Assembly (NCBI RefSeq): GCF_026914185.1
Contig: NC_070574.1
Span: forward strand, 923,501 to 987,500
From: Puccinia triticina
Taxonomy: Eukaryota; Basidiomycota; Pucciniomycetes; Pucciniales; Pucciniaceae
Reading direction: 5' to 3'
DNA: 64,000 nucleotides
Below, piece by piece: positions 10,463 through 21,038 of the stretch. Position numbers and translations under genes: made by a program. The notes beneath the pieces are model-generated. The model was not told the origin of the DNA. It was given only the letters and a program-made list of their open reading frames with translations, and searched no databases. The stretch's first letter is position 1, and each line of letters starts with the position of its first letter.

Positions 10463-11381
10463 ACCGGCTAAATGCACGCCAATTATTTACTACATCCACC
10501 CCAAAAAGGTGGCACGCCAAAAAACTAGTGTACAAACCAACCCACGCCTAGTCCTGGGCGTGTACACGGTTGGACCGCAGGAAAGAGCGGGGGCCATGGT
10601 GTCCACGCCAGATTTGCCCTATGATGCATGGCTTCCACGCCAGATTTGCCCCATGATGCCCATTGCGCAGCAGGGCACGCCAATCTTGATAGCGTGCTCA
10701 GGTCCTGCAAGCCCCTTGCATCAGCAGATTTCAACCAAGTCCGCGGAAGCAACCTGCTCCATCCATATCAACCAATAGCCACGTCACCGCCACAACCATT
10801 GAGCAAAGGCCTCCCAGGCCAGCACACATTCACAACACCATCCAATCAACCCAAATGTCGCAAACGCCGTCCAACGCTGGCCATACAACCCCATCAGGAG
10901 CTGGCGTGACGGTCCCTCCGGAGATATGGACTCAAATGCAACAGTTATTGATGTTATTCCCAGCCCTCTCAGCTCCACCGGCGGCCCCACCCTCCCCAGC
11001 AGTTTTATTTCCGCCTTCTGCCAAGCCTCCATTGGCTCAATGTACACCTTCTAGACAAGAACAGGAAACTCAATCAGCTCCAAATAGTCCACCCGCTTCC
11101 ATGGATCTCAATCCGATAATTGTGCCAAACAGCAATCCAGTCAATCAAGGAAAATCAGAGAGGGTTCTCAAGTTTTACACCAAAAACCTTTGGCGTGTTT
11201 ATTAGGAGATGCCAATCTAATGGTGTGGCCTCAAAGCTACGCCAGTGTCTTGATGTGGACTCGCAGCCACACCATTCTCTTGGTGTGGACTCAATGTCAC
11301 ACCAATAAGTTGGTGTGGCCTCACTGGCACGCCAAACTATTGGCGTGCACATAGTGAATAATTGGCGTGCATTTAGCCGGT
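10463..11381. mobile_element. TIR element built from GCACGCC/GGCGTGC motifs
   Basis: A perfect 25-bp terminal inverted repeat (10463-10487 and 11357-11381) begins ACCGGCTAAATGCACGCC. The motifs CACGCC, GGCGTG and TGGTGTGG recur in both orientations through the interior, especially at 10500-10700 and 11200-11370. Short open frames in the centre have no recognised domain. The element sits in a CCCTTTCATGTG array, the halves of which continue on both sides. No clear target duplication. Confidence 0.75.
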
Positions 11382-11394
11382 ACCTTGAGTTTTT

Positions 11395-11625
11395 TACATC
11401 CCTTTCAATACCCCTTTCATCATTCAGGTTGACATACCCCTTTGATTTTTACATATCCTTTTCATGTGCAAATACCCCTTACTGCACATACTCCTTTCAT
11501 ACATACAAACCCCTTTCATCATGTGCAAATATCCCTTTTATGTGTTAATACACCTTCTCACATTCCCCTTTCATGCTTAAATATTCATTTCTTTATACAT
11601 ATCCCTTTCATGTGTACACACCCTT
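11395..11625 (+). repeat. CCCCTTTCAT repeat, right part
   Basis: Imperfect continuation of the array at 8975-9051 and 10323-10445. Confidence 0.6.
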
Positions 11626-11700
11626 TTTATGTTATTCTGGCTGGATTCAATGGCACATGGAGTGTTTAATAAAATAAAATAAAAGGGTGCTCACGGGGAT

Positions 11701-12058
11701 TGTAAGGAGTTGGGATCCCCTTCACTGTTGGATGGCTCGAGAGGGGCACAGAGACACGAATTCTAGTTTACGGGTCTCTGAAATTGCAGATAGGCAAGGG
11801 CTAGCCGGGAGAGATGGGAAAACAAGGATCTCTCTGTGAGTAAAACTTCAATGGACTAGGAAGGGGAATGGAGGAGAGAGAGAAGAAGAAGGGAAGAAGG
11901 AAAAGAAAAAGAATGGATTAACTTCCCTAGCCAGGAGAGATGGGAAAACAAGGATCTCTACCGGCTAGGATGTGGAAGCAGGAGCTGAACTAAGTAAACC
12001 AGGGCCTTTGGGCCTGTAATATCTCTTGTGAAACCTTTCTGTGCGCGGGGTCTTCACA
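11701..12058 (+). repeat. Short solo LTR, TGTAAGG...TTCACA family
   Basis: Starts TGTAAGGAGT and ends GTCTTCACA. It is flanked by GGGAT (11696-11700) and GGGTT (12059-12063), a near-match for a 5-bp target duplication. It shares its order of motifs with the longer LTR at 23384-25119, including the duplicated GCCGGGAGAGAT / GCCAGGAGAGAT blocks and the CTCTTGTGAAACCT segment. It is about 1.4 kb shorter than that copy. Confidence 0.7.
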
Positions 12059-12467
12059 GGGTTGCTCATTTTCAAGGTTGAACATTTGCCTCAGCCTACT
12101 GCATGATCACTACAGAATGGTCAGCATTGGGATTCTGAACAAGGTATACACTCAAGGTGCACCAGCACAGAATTTGGATGCTTGAATCCAGCTTGAGCTG
12201 AGGCTTGATTAAAGCCTGCTGCATCTCAACTGCAAGCAGTTTCTAGAGTGTTTCTTGCAGTGGATGGCATTTCTGACCTACAGGAGCCATAGAGGCTTTG
12301 AGGCTGATTACATCAGCGGTCCAAAATCTGGCTGCAAGCTTTTCCGCGTTAGCTGTATTAAAATAAAGAGGTTTTGAATGAACACAGGTAGTATTGCCTT
12401 GAATCTCTATTACTCAAGTATAAAATGACTGATACCACTTACACAGGGATAGAATACAAGAAGGTAG

Positions 12468-13473
12468 ATGGCCTGCAACATTGGCCAAGGCAACACAGGA
12501 GATCAATCTGATCAAAGCAAAAGAGGACAAGCAACAAAACTGGCTGCAAGCTTAGGAAAGAACTATCAGAAACTACGCGGAAACCACAAAACCGAACTTG
12601 GGATGTTGACTCTTCTATGGAAAGCAAAATCAGACTTTTATGCACAGGCTGTTGCTGTCCAAGCAGCAAGGCAGCCGCTTCACAACACTAACGCCGGGAA
12701 TATATTGGGTACACGACTCAAGGATAAAATTCTGGGGGCTATCAAGCGGTGCAAAGCTCCTGTAGAAAAGGCAATGAAAGAATTCAATCAGTGACAAAAA
12801 GATTATTTTTTGAAATATGATACATCTTGAATTTCACTGCCCAAGACCTCACTTTCTCTCAATTTCTAGCCATGGAATTGGATGAACCTCTCTGGAACAA
12901 CGGAAATTTTTACCATGCACGTGTGCCTTGGGCAATCAATCCAAATGTGAGGAAGGGGTGAAGTCGGTTTTGTTCCTGGACCGAGTCGCGGAGGAAATGG
13001 AACTTCTAACTCAAGAATTGGATTGAGCAATGATTTGGGCTTGTGAATTTCATAAGGGTATTCAAAGCGTCATTGCTGAGATTAAAACTGCGGCGAAAGA
13101 AACAATTGATATGAATAACCAATTCTTAACAATCCTTCCGAGCTTTCCAATGAAAGGAAATCACCTTCACAAGCACAAGCGTCTCATGACAGGGTGGAGG
13201 CTTGATATTGAAATTCTTTGGCAGAAGACTTGTAGCCAACACACTAAAAGCAAGCATCCCTGGTTTGATTTAATTAGAACTGTCAAGAACCAATTTACAA
13301 GAGGGGATCTTACAAACATCAATGATGCGCTTGAAAATCTCATATTTGAAGAAAACAAAACAGCAAGAGGAAACGAGGAACACAAAGAAGAATGGGAAAC
13401 TGAAGATGAAGAACAGGAAATCACCAAACATGCTGACAACAACACATCTGATCTGCCCGAAACTTCTGGATAA
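12468..13473 (+). pseudogene. Possible KDZ-type transposase remnant (C-terminal part)
   Basis: Pieces of one helical, charged protein are spread over more than one frame: 12468-12794, a segment around 12840-13025 (DEPLWNNGNFYHARVPWA, then a frame change), and 13030-13473 ending in an acidic tail. The DEPLW..G.F....PWA..P.VR.G pattern followed by EE..L..ELD recalls, from memory, the C-terminal region of fungal Kyakuja-Dileera-Zisupton (KDZ) transposases. The catalytic core is absent, and there is a stop at 13023-13025. It could instead be an unrelated hypothetical gene with introns. No TIRs were found around it. Confidence 0.35.
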
Positions 13474-14129
13474 GCTTGCTACCTGGTTGCTTTTTTTAAT
13501 CTTGTTTTTCATTTTATTCCATCTTGTTGTACTGCTTCATCCAATTATGCTCAATGTTTTCCTCTTGCTTGTTGCTTCTCAACATGAAATTTATTTGAGG
13601 TTGTTGAAGGTTTAATCCCTGTAGAAGTGAAAATGATCAGCAGTGCTCTCACTGCTGAAGTTTCTAATGCCAAGTATCCTCAGCTTCCTGCTGCCAGGAA
13701 ATTACAGTGCCAGTGTGAGCCCCCTCCTAGGGTGTCACACATATGTCACAAGACCCTGAGCGGGACCCATATATTCCTGACTCCTCCACCACCTAGCTAG
13801 CTCGGCAGAGACATGGTACTCTCCTTGCTAGGTATACCCTCTCTCCCATTTCTCACTTCCTCTCTTCCTCTCTCTTCATTCTGGTTGTAGATACTGAAGA
13901 GACATGGTTCTCTCCTTGCTAGTTTTTCTCCTTCAGAAATACATGAAACTTGGGCCCTGAAACTTAGAGACAAACTCTCAGCGCCCTCATTTGATCCTTT
14001 AGTGAAGAGTCCCATTCTGGACTCTTACAGCCAGAATGCCAGGTATGCTGATGAATGACTCACTGCGCACATCTTTTAAACCACATGGAATCAATTTTTT
14101 TTTTTTAATTTTTTTACTTATAATCATTC
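13474..14129. other. No gene recognised
   Basis: Spacer sequence ending in a poly-T stretch at 14096-14115. No domain or repeat was recognised. Confidence 0.3.
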
Positions 14130-14445
14130 ATTTCAGATCTCATACTATCCAAGTTTTTTAAATCCACACAAACGTGGAAACCTAGATCTAAGTTTTGGTG
14201 TATTTCTAATCTAAAATATAACACAACAGAAGAGCACACAGTTTGGACAATATACACAGCAGTTGAAACTATCCCCAAAGACCCAAAGGCCCTATGGATG
14301 ACCCTCCAGCTGTGCCAGCGCAACAAGCAAAAAAGGGCCGGTTGTGAGAAAATCTGTGAAAGAGCTGTCAAGGAGGTGCCTAATCAAGCAACTAGGGGGC
14401 TTCCAGGGAGGGGGCGGACAAAACCGGAACCCCTGGGGGACATTC
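14130..14445. repeat. Dispersed repeat, copy 1 (matches 51530-51800)
   Basis: Shares with 51530-51800 the segments TTAAATCCACACAA, TAAGTTTTGG, AGACCC.AAGGCCCTATGG, ATGACCCTCCAGCTGTGCC and GGGAGGGGGCGGA in the same order. Both copies lie upstream of a possible Helitron-like terminus (15609-15633 and 54330-54354). Confidence 0.7.
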
Positions 14446-14469
14446 CTGCCAGACATGGTGGCCTCCTTA

Positions 14470-14763
14470 GAGCATCCTTACCGGTGACTAGTTTAGCTCG
14501 AAATTAGCTAGTTTAGCCACCAATCTCAACACACCGGGTGTAGCTAAGCCCAAGCTAAATTAAAGTGAGAATCTTGAATTTCAGCTAACCGCCACTACAT
14601 TTAGTGACGGTTAGCTCAAAGCTAACTGCCATTTCCCGCGCCCACCACTCAGCTCCACCCCGCGCAAGCCGAACCGATACGGCTGAATCGCTGTCACTAA
14701 GTTAGTTTGCAACAGCTGCGAGTCAAAACTCGCGCCAACATAGCTCGACCGGTAAGGATGCTC
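14470..14763. mobile_element. MITE with TTA target duplication
   Basis: 294 bp with inverted ends GAGCATCCTTACCGGT and ACCGGTAAGGATGCTC, flanked by TTA on both sides (14467-14469, 14764-14766). The interior is rich in TAGCTAA/TTAGCT motifs. A 3-bp TWA duplication points to the PIF/Harbinger group. Confidence 0.85.
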
Positions 14764-14766
14764 TTA

Positions 14767-15600
14767 TATATGTATGTAGCACTCAACCTCTTTCCACTGG
14801 GTATTATCCAGCCGCACTTGTTCCCAGCTCAACTCAACACCATGGACAGAACCAACCCCAACGCACCGTCTCCGCCGCCTTGGCCATTCTTGTTCAATCA
14901 AGCAGTTGGCTTCTCAACCGTCACAGGCATCCAGGCAAGATGAAGCAAGCCCTGACAAGAAACCCTTCTTGCAAGAATCTTCGTAGCCGCATCCAGCGCC
15001 GCAACCTCCTTGTCAACACCCCACCAATGCCCACCGACAACTGTAACCTTGGGGCCTTGGCACTGACATGGACAGAAACATGACACTGAAGGCTGATCAA
15101 ACTGCCGCACCACCATCACAGCGTACGGTCCAGGTCACCCAAACAAGCCACCCAGCTTTGTCCGCCAGCCATCATCCCCAACCGCTCCTTCTCATCCCGC
15201 CCACGCCGCTCACGCCCCTCTGACTTCAACCCGACCGCTCCAGCCCCTCAGCTGTGATCACCAAAGCCTATTGAACCCTCTCCCACTCGCCCTCCCAGCT
15301 CACCTTGGCCGCCAAGTGCGAGGCCTGGATCGTCAAGAAGGGTGGGGCTAAGGCCCACACCAAAACCATTGTCCCAAGCCAACGGAAGGAGATCACCAAG
15401 TTTGCCTACGTAGAGAACCACAAGCTCCACAATCAAGCCGGTTTCTCTGCCTCCCGCACCTTCCCCCACCTTGTCCAACCAAGCTCAGCCCGCGAAAAAC
15501 TTCACACAGCGTCAGCCCAAAGATCAATGCCACCGTGGGCCGGTGCATCTAGATTGACTTTGAAGATGGGAAAGACAGGGGGGATTGGGCATTACCTGCT
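14767..15600. other. Proline/serine-rich open frames, no gene recognised
   Basis: Bases 14838-15500 are GC-rich with C-rich codons and hold an open frame (15305-15661 +) beginning MAAKCEAWIVKKGG, but no family is recognised. Its position, between a dispersed repeat and a possible Helitron-like end, parallels the broken genes at 52.4-53.7 kb, so a captured gene fragment is possible. Confidence 0.3.
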
Positions 15601-15608
15601 TCCCTGCA

Positions 15609-15633
15609 GCGGCAAAGCCGCCTTGGCCTTTAG
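15609..15633 (+). repeat. Possible Helitron-like 3' terminus, copy 2
   Basis: Perfect hairpin GCGGC AAA GCCGC, spacer CTTGGCC, then TTTAG and T. Compared with the other two copies the terminal CTAG has become TTAG by one C-to-T change. Confidence 0.4.
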
Positions 15634-15964
15634 TCATTCCTCAATCTTCAAATTTTTTTGAGAAAATTATTGCATTTTTTGGTTTTTTTGTTTAATTTTT
15701 TTAAATTACACAACTTTGATTTTTGTGTTTATTTTTTCATATTTGTGTTTTGAAGAATATTTTGGACCATCTCACCAATACTAGTGACTTGAAGTTGGTT
15801 GGTTGAGTTTCTATGGTCCAAAAATGGTGTGGTGGATACAATTGTCTACCCACTGTACATAAAGAAAGAATCACAGGAAAATAAGGAAATAATTGTAGAA
15901 GGAAGGGGGATAATGACCAAATTAGTTTGAAAAATACAATGAGAATAAATAAAAAAAGAACAAA

Positions 15965-16076
15965 CACCAGGAAAAAACAATCATCACTTGTCAACAAGTG
16001 ACATAGCAAAGTATAAAGGCCCCTTTGTACTTTTTTATGTCACTTGTAGACAAGTGATCATTGTTTTTTCCTGGTG
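15965..16076. mobile_element. CACCAGG-ended MITE, 112 bp
   Basis: Almost nothing but two inverted ends: CACCAGGAAAAAACAATCAT followed by CACTTGTCAACAAGTGACAT, and the complement. It is flanked by AAA on both sides (15962-15964, 16077-16079). It is a minimal member of the family at 9055 and 41624. Confidence 0.9.
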
Positions 16077-16096
16077 AAAGTTGATTATTCTCTTCA

Positions 16097-16381
16097 TTGG
16101 GTTCTACACCCCCTCATCAAGTGATGAGTATACTTCTTAGCCGAGTAAGCTATGGATTGGGCTGGACCTTCAGGCATCCCTTTTTCATGGACATCCGCCA
16201 CAGTGAAAAGCTTGAAAAGTTTCCAGTGCATGATCCCAAGGGTGCTCATACCATCATGGACTTTGGGGGAATTGGGATTGATATGAGCAAATTGGAACAA
16301 AAACATACATGTTACCAATGTCGTGTGGCAGAGTTGTTGGAGACTGTCAGCGGCGGCAATACCAAGACTCCGTTCTTCTAG
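16097..16381 (+). CDS. Hypothetical 94-aa open frame
   Basis: I do not recognise this frame. It ends with a segment containing KHTCYQCRVAELLET and a Cys pair (CYQC). It begins just after the CACCAGG MITE, so its 5' part may have been lost or displaced. An exon of a broken gene is as likely as a small gene. Confidence 0.25.
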   Translation: MGSTPPHQVMSILLSRVSYGLGWTFRHPFFMDIRHSEKLEKFPVHDPKGAHTIMDFGGIGIDMSKLEQKHTCYQCRVAELLETVSGGNTKTPFF

Positions 16382-16559
16382 CTACGCCGGCTGCAAAGAG
16401 TATTTATGCGGATATTTATGTAGAAAAGGGTAAGGTGATTGGTAGATAATAATCACCATTGGAAATTTTTAGAAAATAATTTTTATATACTTTATTACGG
16501 AGGGGCTTGACTCAGTGAAAAGTCAAGGGTATTTAAGTGTAGAGACTGTAAAATGAAGA

Positions 16560-16645
16560 TGTGTCTGGTGAGAGTCAAACTCACAACCTCAGCTATGCTG
16601 AGACACATACTGGAGTGCTGCCTTTACCAACTAGGCTACAGACCC
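16560..16645 (-). tRNA. Class II tRNA-like sequence, probably Leu type, damaged anticodon arm
   Basis: On the minus strand: acceptor GGGTCTG/CAGACAC (6 of 7 pairs), discriminator A, D stem GCCT/AGGC with a consensus A box (TAGCCTAGTTGG), a long variable arm CTCAGC-ATA-GCTGAG, and a perfect T stem GTGAG/CTCAC with loop TTTGACT. The long variable arm marks a class II tRNA (Leu or Ser), and the discriminator A favours Leu. The anticodon stem pairs only as GCAC/GTGT around an 8-nt loop that contains CAG, and T33 is missing. This is likely a decayed tRNA or tRNA-derived sequence rather than a working gene. Confidence 0.45.
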
Positions 16646-16756
16646 TTGCAGCTGCCAGCTGGGTGGTTGGTTTGTAGTGCTCATGGGTCAATCCGACAGC
16701 CCTCCATACTGTGGTGATACATCATGGTAGCAGACTAACAGACAACTCAACATTAA

Positions 16757-16906
16757 GGCCCCGTTTGGAGCCGATATAAATGCGCGATATAATCTGGAAA
16801 CTTGTGACATCTGATCAAGTTTTGGCGGACCTGATCAGATGTCACATAGGATGTTGTGCAAAAAAAATCATATATTGCCTGGATCATATCGGCTCCAAAC
16901 GGGGCC
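16757..16906. mobile_element. Harbinger-like MITE, copy 2
   Basis: 150 bp with inverted ends GGCCCCGTTTGGAGCCGATA and TATCGGCTCCAAACGGGGCC, flanked by TAA (16754-16756, 16907-16909). Homologous to 6837-6984, with a shared inner segment around GACATCTGATCA. Confidence 0.9.
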
Positions 16907-17622
16907 TAAGTGCCCTCTGTTTAGAATTTCAGAGCCTGCAGGGAAGGGGTATTTTAGATTGCCTGAAGCAGTGTGGGCCTGAGTTACAGGTGTGGTTTGC
17001 TGGGATAACGGCGTCTGGAATCTGGGAATATTCTGGAAGATATTTAAGGAAAGGGGGACTCACTTTTAACACCATAGTCCTATTCCTTAGATTAACAAAA
17101 AGAAACACATCAAAAGGGCGCTCACTGAGAAGTGTCATGAAGGTTAGAACTTCGACCTGGTACTGGCTTCTGAAACTGTATAGATTCGTCAAGGTAAGAG
17201 TCAAGGAACAGAATGTACGGCGTCAGGAGTCGGGGTGGATGAAGATGCGGGGCAGAGATCCAGGAACAGTCCTCTTTTTATAGAGTACTATTCTTCCAAT
17301 TTCTTCTCATGAGCTCACCGTAGACAGAGAGGATCACCGTCTTTCTTGTCGTGGATGAGCGGTTTGTTTAATTTGTAATTTACCTTTACAGGGTACTGTT
17401 CATCTATGATGAGCGCTTAGTTATTAGTCGATGTTTTGTCACACGCGCAGTGTTACTGCGTGGGCGCGTTCTAAATTCTGTTTCATCTGCTTTTTCCTGC
17501 GCATGCGCGCGCTATCGAGCTGACTTTGCTCTATTCTTATTATATATAGCTTTTCAGCGCATCTGCGCACTACTGCGCTGATGGTTCTTCTTTTATACTT
17601 AGATTTTTTATCTCTTTTTATT
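16907..17622. other. No gene recognised; GCGC-rich hairpin near the right end
   Basis: Bases 17440-17580 hold inverted copies of CGCGCAGTGTTACTGCGTG-like and GCGCATCTGCGC motifs just outside the foldback element. An open frame at 16780-17283 overlaps the MITE and has no recognised domain. Confidence 0.35.
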
Positions 17623-19042
17623 ACGGACTTACTTTGCGCACTGCGGAAAACTCTTCGCGCACTGTGGGGGTCGTCGTCTCGACGTCCAGCCCCCAGTGCG
17701 CGCTTCCGCGACGGCTCTTCGCGCACTGCATTTTCCGCCAAAAAAACGGCTTGCATTTCTTGAGATATTTTTTGATGAATCAATAAAATGGCTTTTTATG
17801 ATCCCCCTAAAAAATAATCAAGTCATTTAGGGGTTTCCTTGAGCCTAGAGAAAATTGACATGAAAAAATCATATTTTAACGCGGCAGGGACCTGTAATAC
17901 CGCTTCCTGTGCCCCAGTAGCCCCAATAATTTCACAGTATCATGACACATGTGCAAATTCATGACCTGATAATTTTCCAAATTTTTCCCAGAGATATAAG
18001 GGGTGCGCGGCAGGCTTAGTAGGAAAATTACTGCTAACTGTATAGCTTTTTTGTTACACACCCAAACATTCCCAAAATTTCAGAAATGCTTTCATTGTGG
18101 ATGTTCTCCGCGCCATCAATTTCTTGGCAATAGCGTGTCATGATAACATGAGATGTTTTGCGGCAGGCTTAGTTGGAACATGACTGCTAACCTATCTCAT
18201 GTTTTAATGACACACTATTGCTAAGAGCTTTATGGCGCGGAGAATATGCAAAATTGAAATATTCCTGAAAATTTCAGACTGTTTCAGCGTGTAACAAAAA
18301 ATCTATACATGTAGCCGCCATTTTCCTACTAAGCCCGCCGCGCACCCCTTATATCTCATGTTATCATGACACATTATTGCCAAGAAATTCATGGCGCGGA
18401 GAATATCCACAATGAAAACATTTCTGAAATTTTGGGACTGTTTGGGTGTGTAACAAAAAAGCTATACAGCTAGCAGTAATTTTCCTACCAAGCCTGCCGC
18501 GCACCCCTTATATCTCATTTTATAATGACACACTATTGCTAGGAATTTCAGGGAATTAATTTGAAGCATATTTCTCTGTGCTCTCAAAATTTTGTACCTT
18601 TGTTGTGTGTAACAAAAAAGTTATACATATAGGCAAAATAATAAACGCAATACCTATTTAGGCTAAAGGAAAGCTGGTGAAAATTCTGAAAATTATCAGG
18701 TCATGAATTTGCACATGTACCATGATACTTTGAAATCTTTGGGGCTACTGGGGCACAGGAAGCGGTATTTCAGGTCCCTGCCGCGTTAAAATATGATTTT
18801 TTCATGTCAATTTTTTCTAGGCTCAAGGAGACCCCTAAATGACTTGATTATTTTCTAGGGGGATCATAAAAATTCATTCTATTGATTCATCAAAAAATAT
18901 CTCAAGAAATGCAAGCCGTTTTTTGGGGGGAATGCACAGTGCGCGAAGAGCCCTGGCGAAAGCGCGCACTGGGGGCGGAACGTCAAGACGACGACCCCCA
19001 CAGTGCGCGAAGAGTTTCTTGCAGTGCGCGAAGTAAGTCCGT
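17623..19042. mobile_element. Large foldback element, arms of about 360 bp
   Basis: Outer ends ACGGACTTACTT (17623) and its complement (ending 19042) open two long complementary arms, about 17623-17985 and 18690-19042, at roughly 85-90% identity by eye. The 700-bp loop contains further inverted and direct copies of a module with GGTGCGCGGCAGGCTTAG, CTATTGCCAAGAA-like and GTGTAACAAAAAA segments, so the element is hierarchically palindromic. The mirrored open frames (17439-17783 minus, 18882-19115 plus, beginning MIHQKISQEMQAVF) are the same arm read twice. No transposase and no exact target duplication. Confidence 0.8.
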
Positions 19043-19149
19043 TCTATTATTGCTAGGGAAAAAAGGGGAGTTCATTTATTATATTTTCTCTTGGTCAGTT
19101 TTAGCTCTGATCTAGTAGCTGGCTGACAGAGACACAGCCCGTGCTGGCT

Positions 19150-20712
19150 GGTTGGGGGTCCTTGGAGCATTGGCGGTGGGAATATTCATTGAGGTGGTCA
19201 ACATTTTCATTGGGTTGAAGAACATTGCAGGGAAGTTGAATGGATTTGCAACTGGGATCAGCGCCAATGGAGGCGGGGGAGGCAGAGTTGGTGGCAGTGG
19301 TTCATTGCCCTTGGTCCTGTACTGGAACTGGTCTGACTTTGGCGGAACCAGGAGGGTTACTAGAGGATTTTTTCTCTTTCAAAGGCAAAGTCAGTGCAAA
19401 TTATTGTAACCAAAAATTCAAAAAAAAAAAAGCTTACAATTGCCTTTGCCCACGAAGTTGCTTGGCCCATATTCAAGTGGAAATGCTGATCAGGGTTTTC
19501 TGGATTGATGTAAACATTGCCTTCGTGACTTCCAGGAAGGTGCTCCGCGGGGCCATGAATATTGTTGAGCTGGTTGACCAATTCAAAATTAGAGGTGGCT
19601 GACTGGGGAACTTGAGCGGGTCCATCGGTGGGATTTGCGGGAGAAGTTGAAGCTCCACCGTTACGAGCTGTCTTGAGGTCTTTGTATGCCAATACTTTCT
19701 GTAATTTGTCCAAAAAATGAGAAGATGAGTTATAACAGCTTTAGATAGAAAAAAAATACAACTTATGTTAGCAATGACATTGAGATCTTACTGGAATAAT
19801 CAACAGACAATCTGGCGATGTTCTGGAGTACCCTTGGTGGCCATGAGAAATTGCCGGAATGTTTCTGGAGAGTCAAGTCGCTTTTTCTGGGCTGCTGCAA
19901 AGGGGCCTCCATGTGGGATGATCAAGTACCAAGTGATCTTCCCATCATCCTTGCATTCCTGAGCAAAGATTCCAGCGTCCTCATCTTCATTCTTTTGAAT
20001 TGAGGAAATCACAGCATCTTTGAAGCGATCAACATTTTAATTACGAGATGACCAATTAACAATTAATTTACCCACATTGGGGCTGATTTTTCTGTATGGT
20101 GGGGGATCAGGAACAAGGGTTCTTTGCTTGCAAGAGTTTCCAGGAGAAGTTGGGGGAGAAGCGGGGAAAAAGAAGATGAAGTCAATCCCAATTGGAACCT
20201 TGGGGTGGCCAGAGGTTGAATCCAAACAAGGATGGCTTTGTTGAGATTGGCTAAGCTGGCTTTGTTGAGAGTGGGTAAGCTGGCTTTGTTGAGAGTGGGT
20301 AAGCTGGCTTTGTTGAGAGTGGGTAAGCTGGCTTTGTTGAGAGTGGGTAAGCTGGCTTTGTTGAGAGTGGGTAAGCTGGCTTTGTTGAGAGTGGGTAAGC
20401 TGGCTTTGTTGAGAGTGGGTAAGCTAGCTTTGTTGAGAGTTGGTGGTTGACTCAAAAGATCAATTTGGTGCCGGTGATACTGGGCCAAAGAGTGATGGGT
20501 CCAGGACCAATCCTCTTGGCTGACTTTGCACAAAGGCTTCATTTTGGCGATTTTGTAGTTTAACTAGATGGCTAGTCCCATCAAATAAGCTTGGCACGTG
20601 GCGTTCCGAGGGTGGGTTCAATGGGTGATGGAACCATTCTTCATATTTGGATGGAGAGATCAAACCATTACGTGATCTGTGGTTCATCCTGCGGGAAAAT
20701 ATGCAAGACAAT
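19150..20712 (-). CDS. Hypothetical multi-exon gene, minus strand
   Basis: I do not recognise the protein. Coding-like pieces on the minus strand follow in order: 20460-20711 (rich in Ser/Pro/His), a 24-bp repeat region, 20075-20225, 19800-20020 (containing KITWYLIIPHGGPFAAAQKK), and 19440-19713. They are separated by plausible GT-AG introns, for example a GTAAAT donor near 20070 and a CAAAG acceptor near 20020. Splice junctions are not certain, and the repeat region shifts the reading frame, so the gene may be broken. It could be a fungal lineage-specific gene or part of a transposon. Confidence 0.3.
20232..20445 (+). repeat. 24-bp tandem repeat, about nine units
   Basis: Units GGCTTTGTTGAGAGTGGGTAAGCT are almost identical. 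A length of 24 bp keeps all frames open, and on the minus strand it gives the octapeptide LNKASLPT. Unlike the hairpin arrays elsewhere, this unit is not self-complementary. Confidence 0.95.
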
Positions 20713-20874
20713 CAGTTTGGGTATGAAAATGGGGCTCTCTACACATAAGGATCATGGAGAAGGACAAATTATTTGTGTTGCATTGTTCTGATTGGCAGCT
20801 GGGATTGGTTTTATTTGTGTTGGATTGTCCAAATTGCAGGACAGGATGGATTAGATGACAACATTGATCCGGCG

Positions 20875-21038
20875 GTGACAGTAATGGCAACAGTGACGTT
20901 GAGGGTGACGGTGACGGCAACGGTGATGGTGATGGCAATGGTGACGGTGACGGCAACAGTGACGGTGATGGCAACGGTGACGGTGATGGTGAAGGCAATG
21001 GTGACGGTGATGGTGACGGCAACGGTGAAGGTTACGGT
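20875..21038 (+). repeat. GGTGACGGTGATGGC-type hexamer-derived array, left part
   Basis: Imperfect GGTGAC/GGTGAT/GGCAAC hexamers. The array resumes at 21422-21600, interrupted by a TIR element. Confidence 0.85.

Larger units (their letters stand above)
8083..12358. mobile_element. Composite 4.3-kb TIR element with nested insertions
   Basis: The outer ends are inverted: ATACAGCTAAC..GGAAAAGCTTGC begins at 8083, and its complement ends at 12358. A second internal inverted match joins 8357-8392 to 12221-12256 (about 34 of 36 bases). Between the arms lie a long-arm foldback (8449-8884), CCCTTTCATGTG arrays, a CACCAGG-ended element (9055-10319), a GCACGCC TIR element (10463-11381) and a short LTR (11701-12058). 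No transposase or target duplication is visible, so the superfamily is unknown. Confidence 0.55.

Noticed and set aside
16757..17283. Protein of 167 aa starting in the Harbinger-like MITE
   Set aside because: It starts inside a MITE and continues into unrelated spacer, so it is unlikely to be a gene.
17439..19115. Two similar proteins beginning MIHQKISQEMQAVF, on opposite strands
   Set aside because: They are the same inverted arm of the foldback element read from both sides, with no domain.
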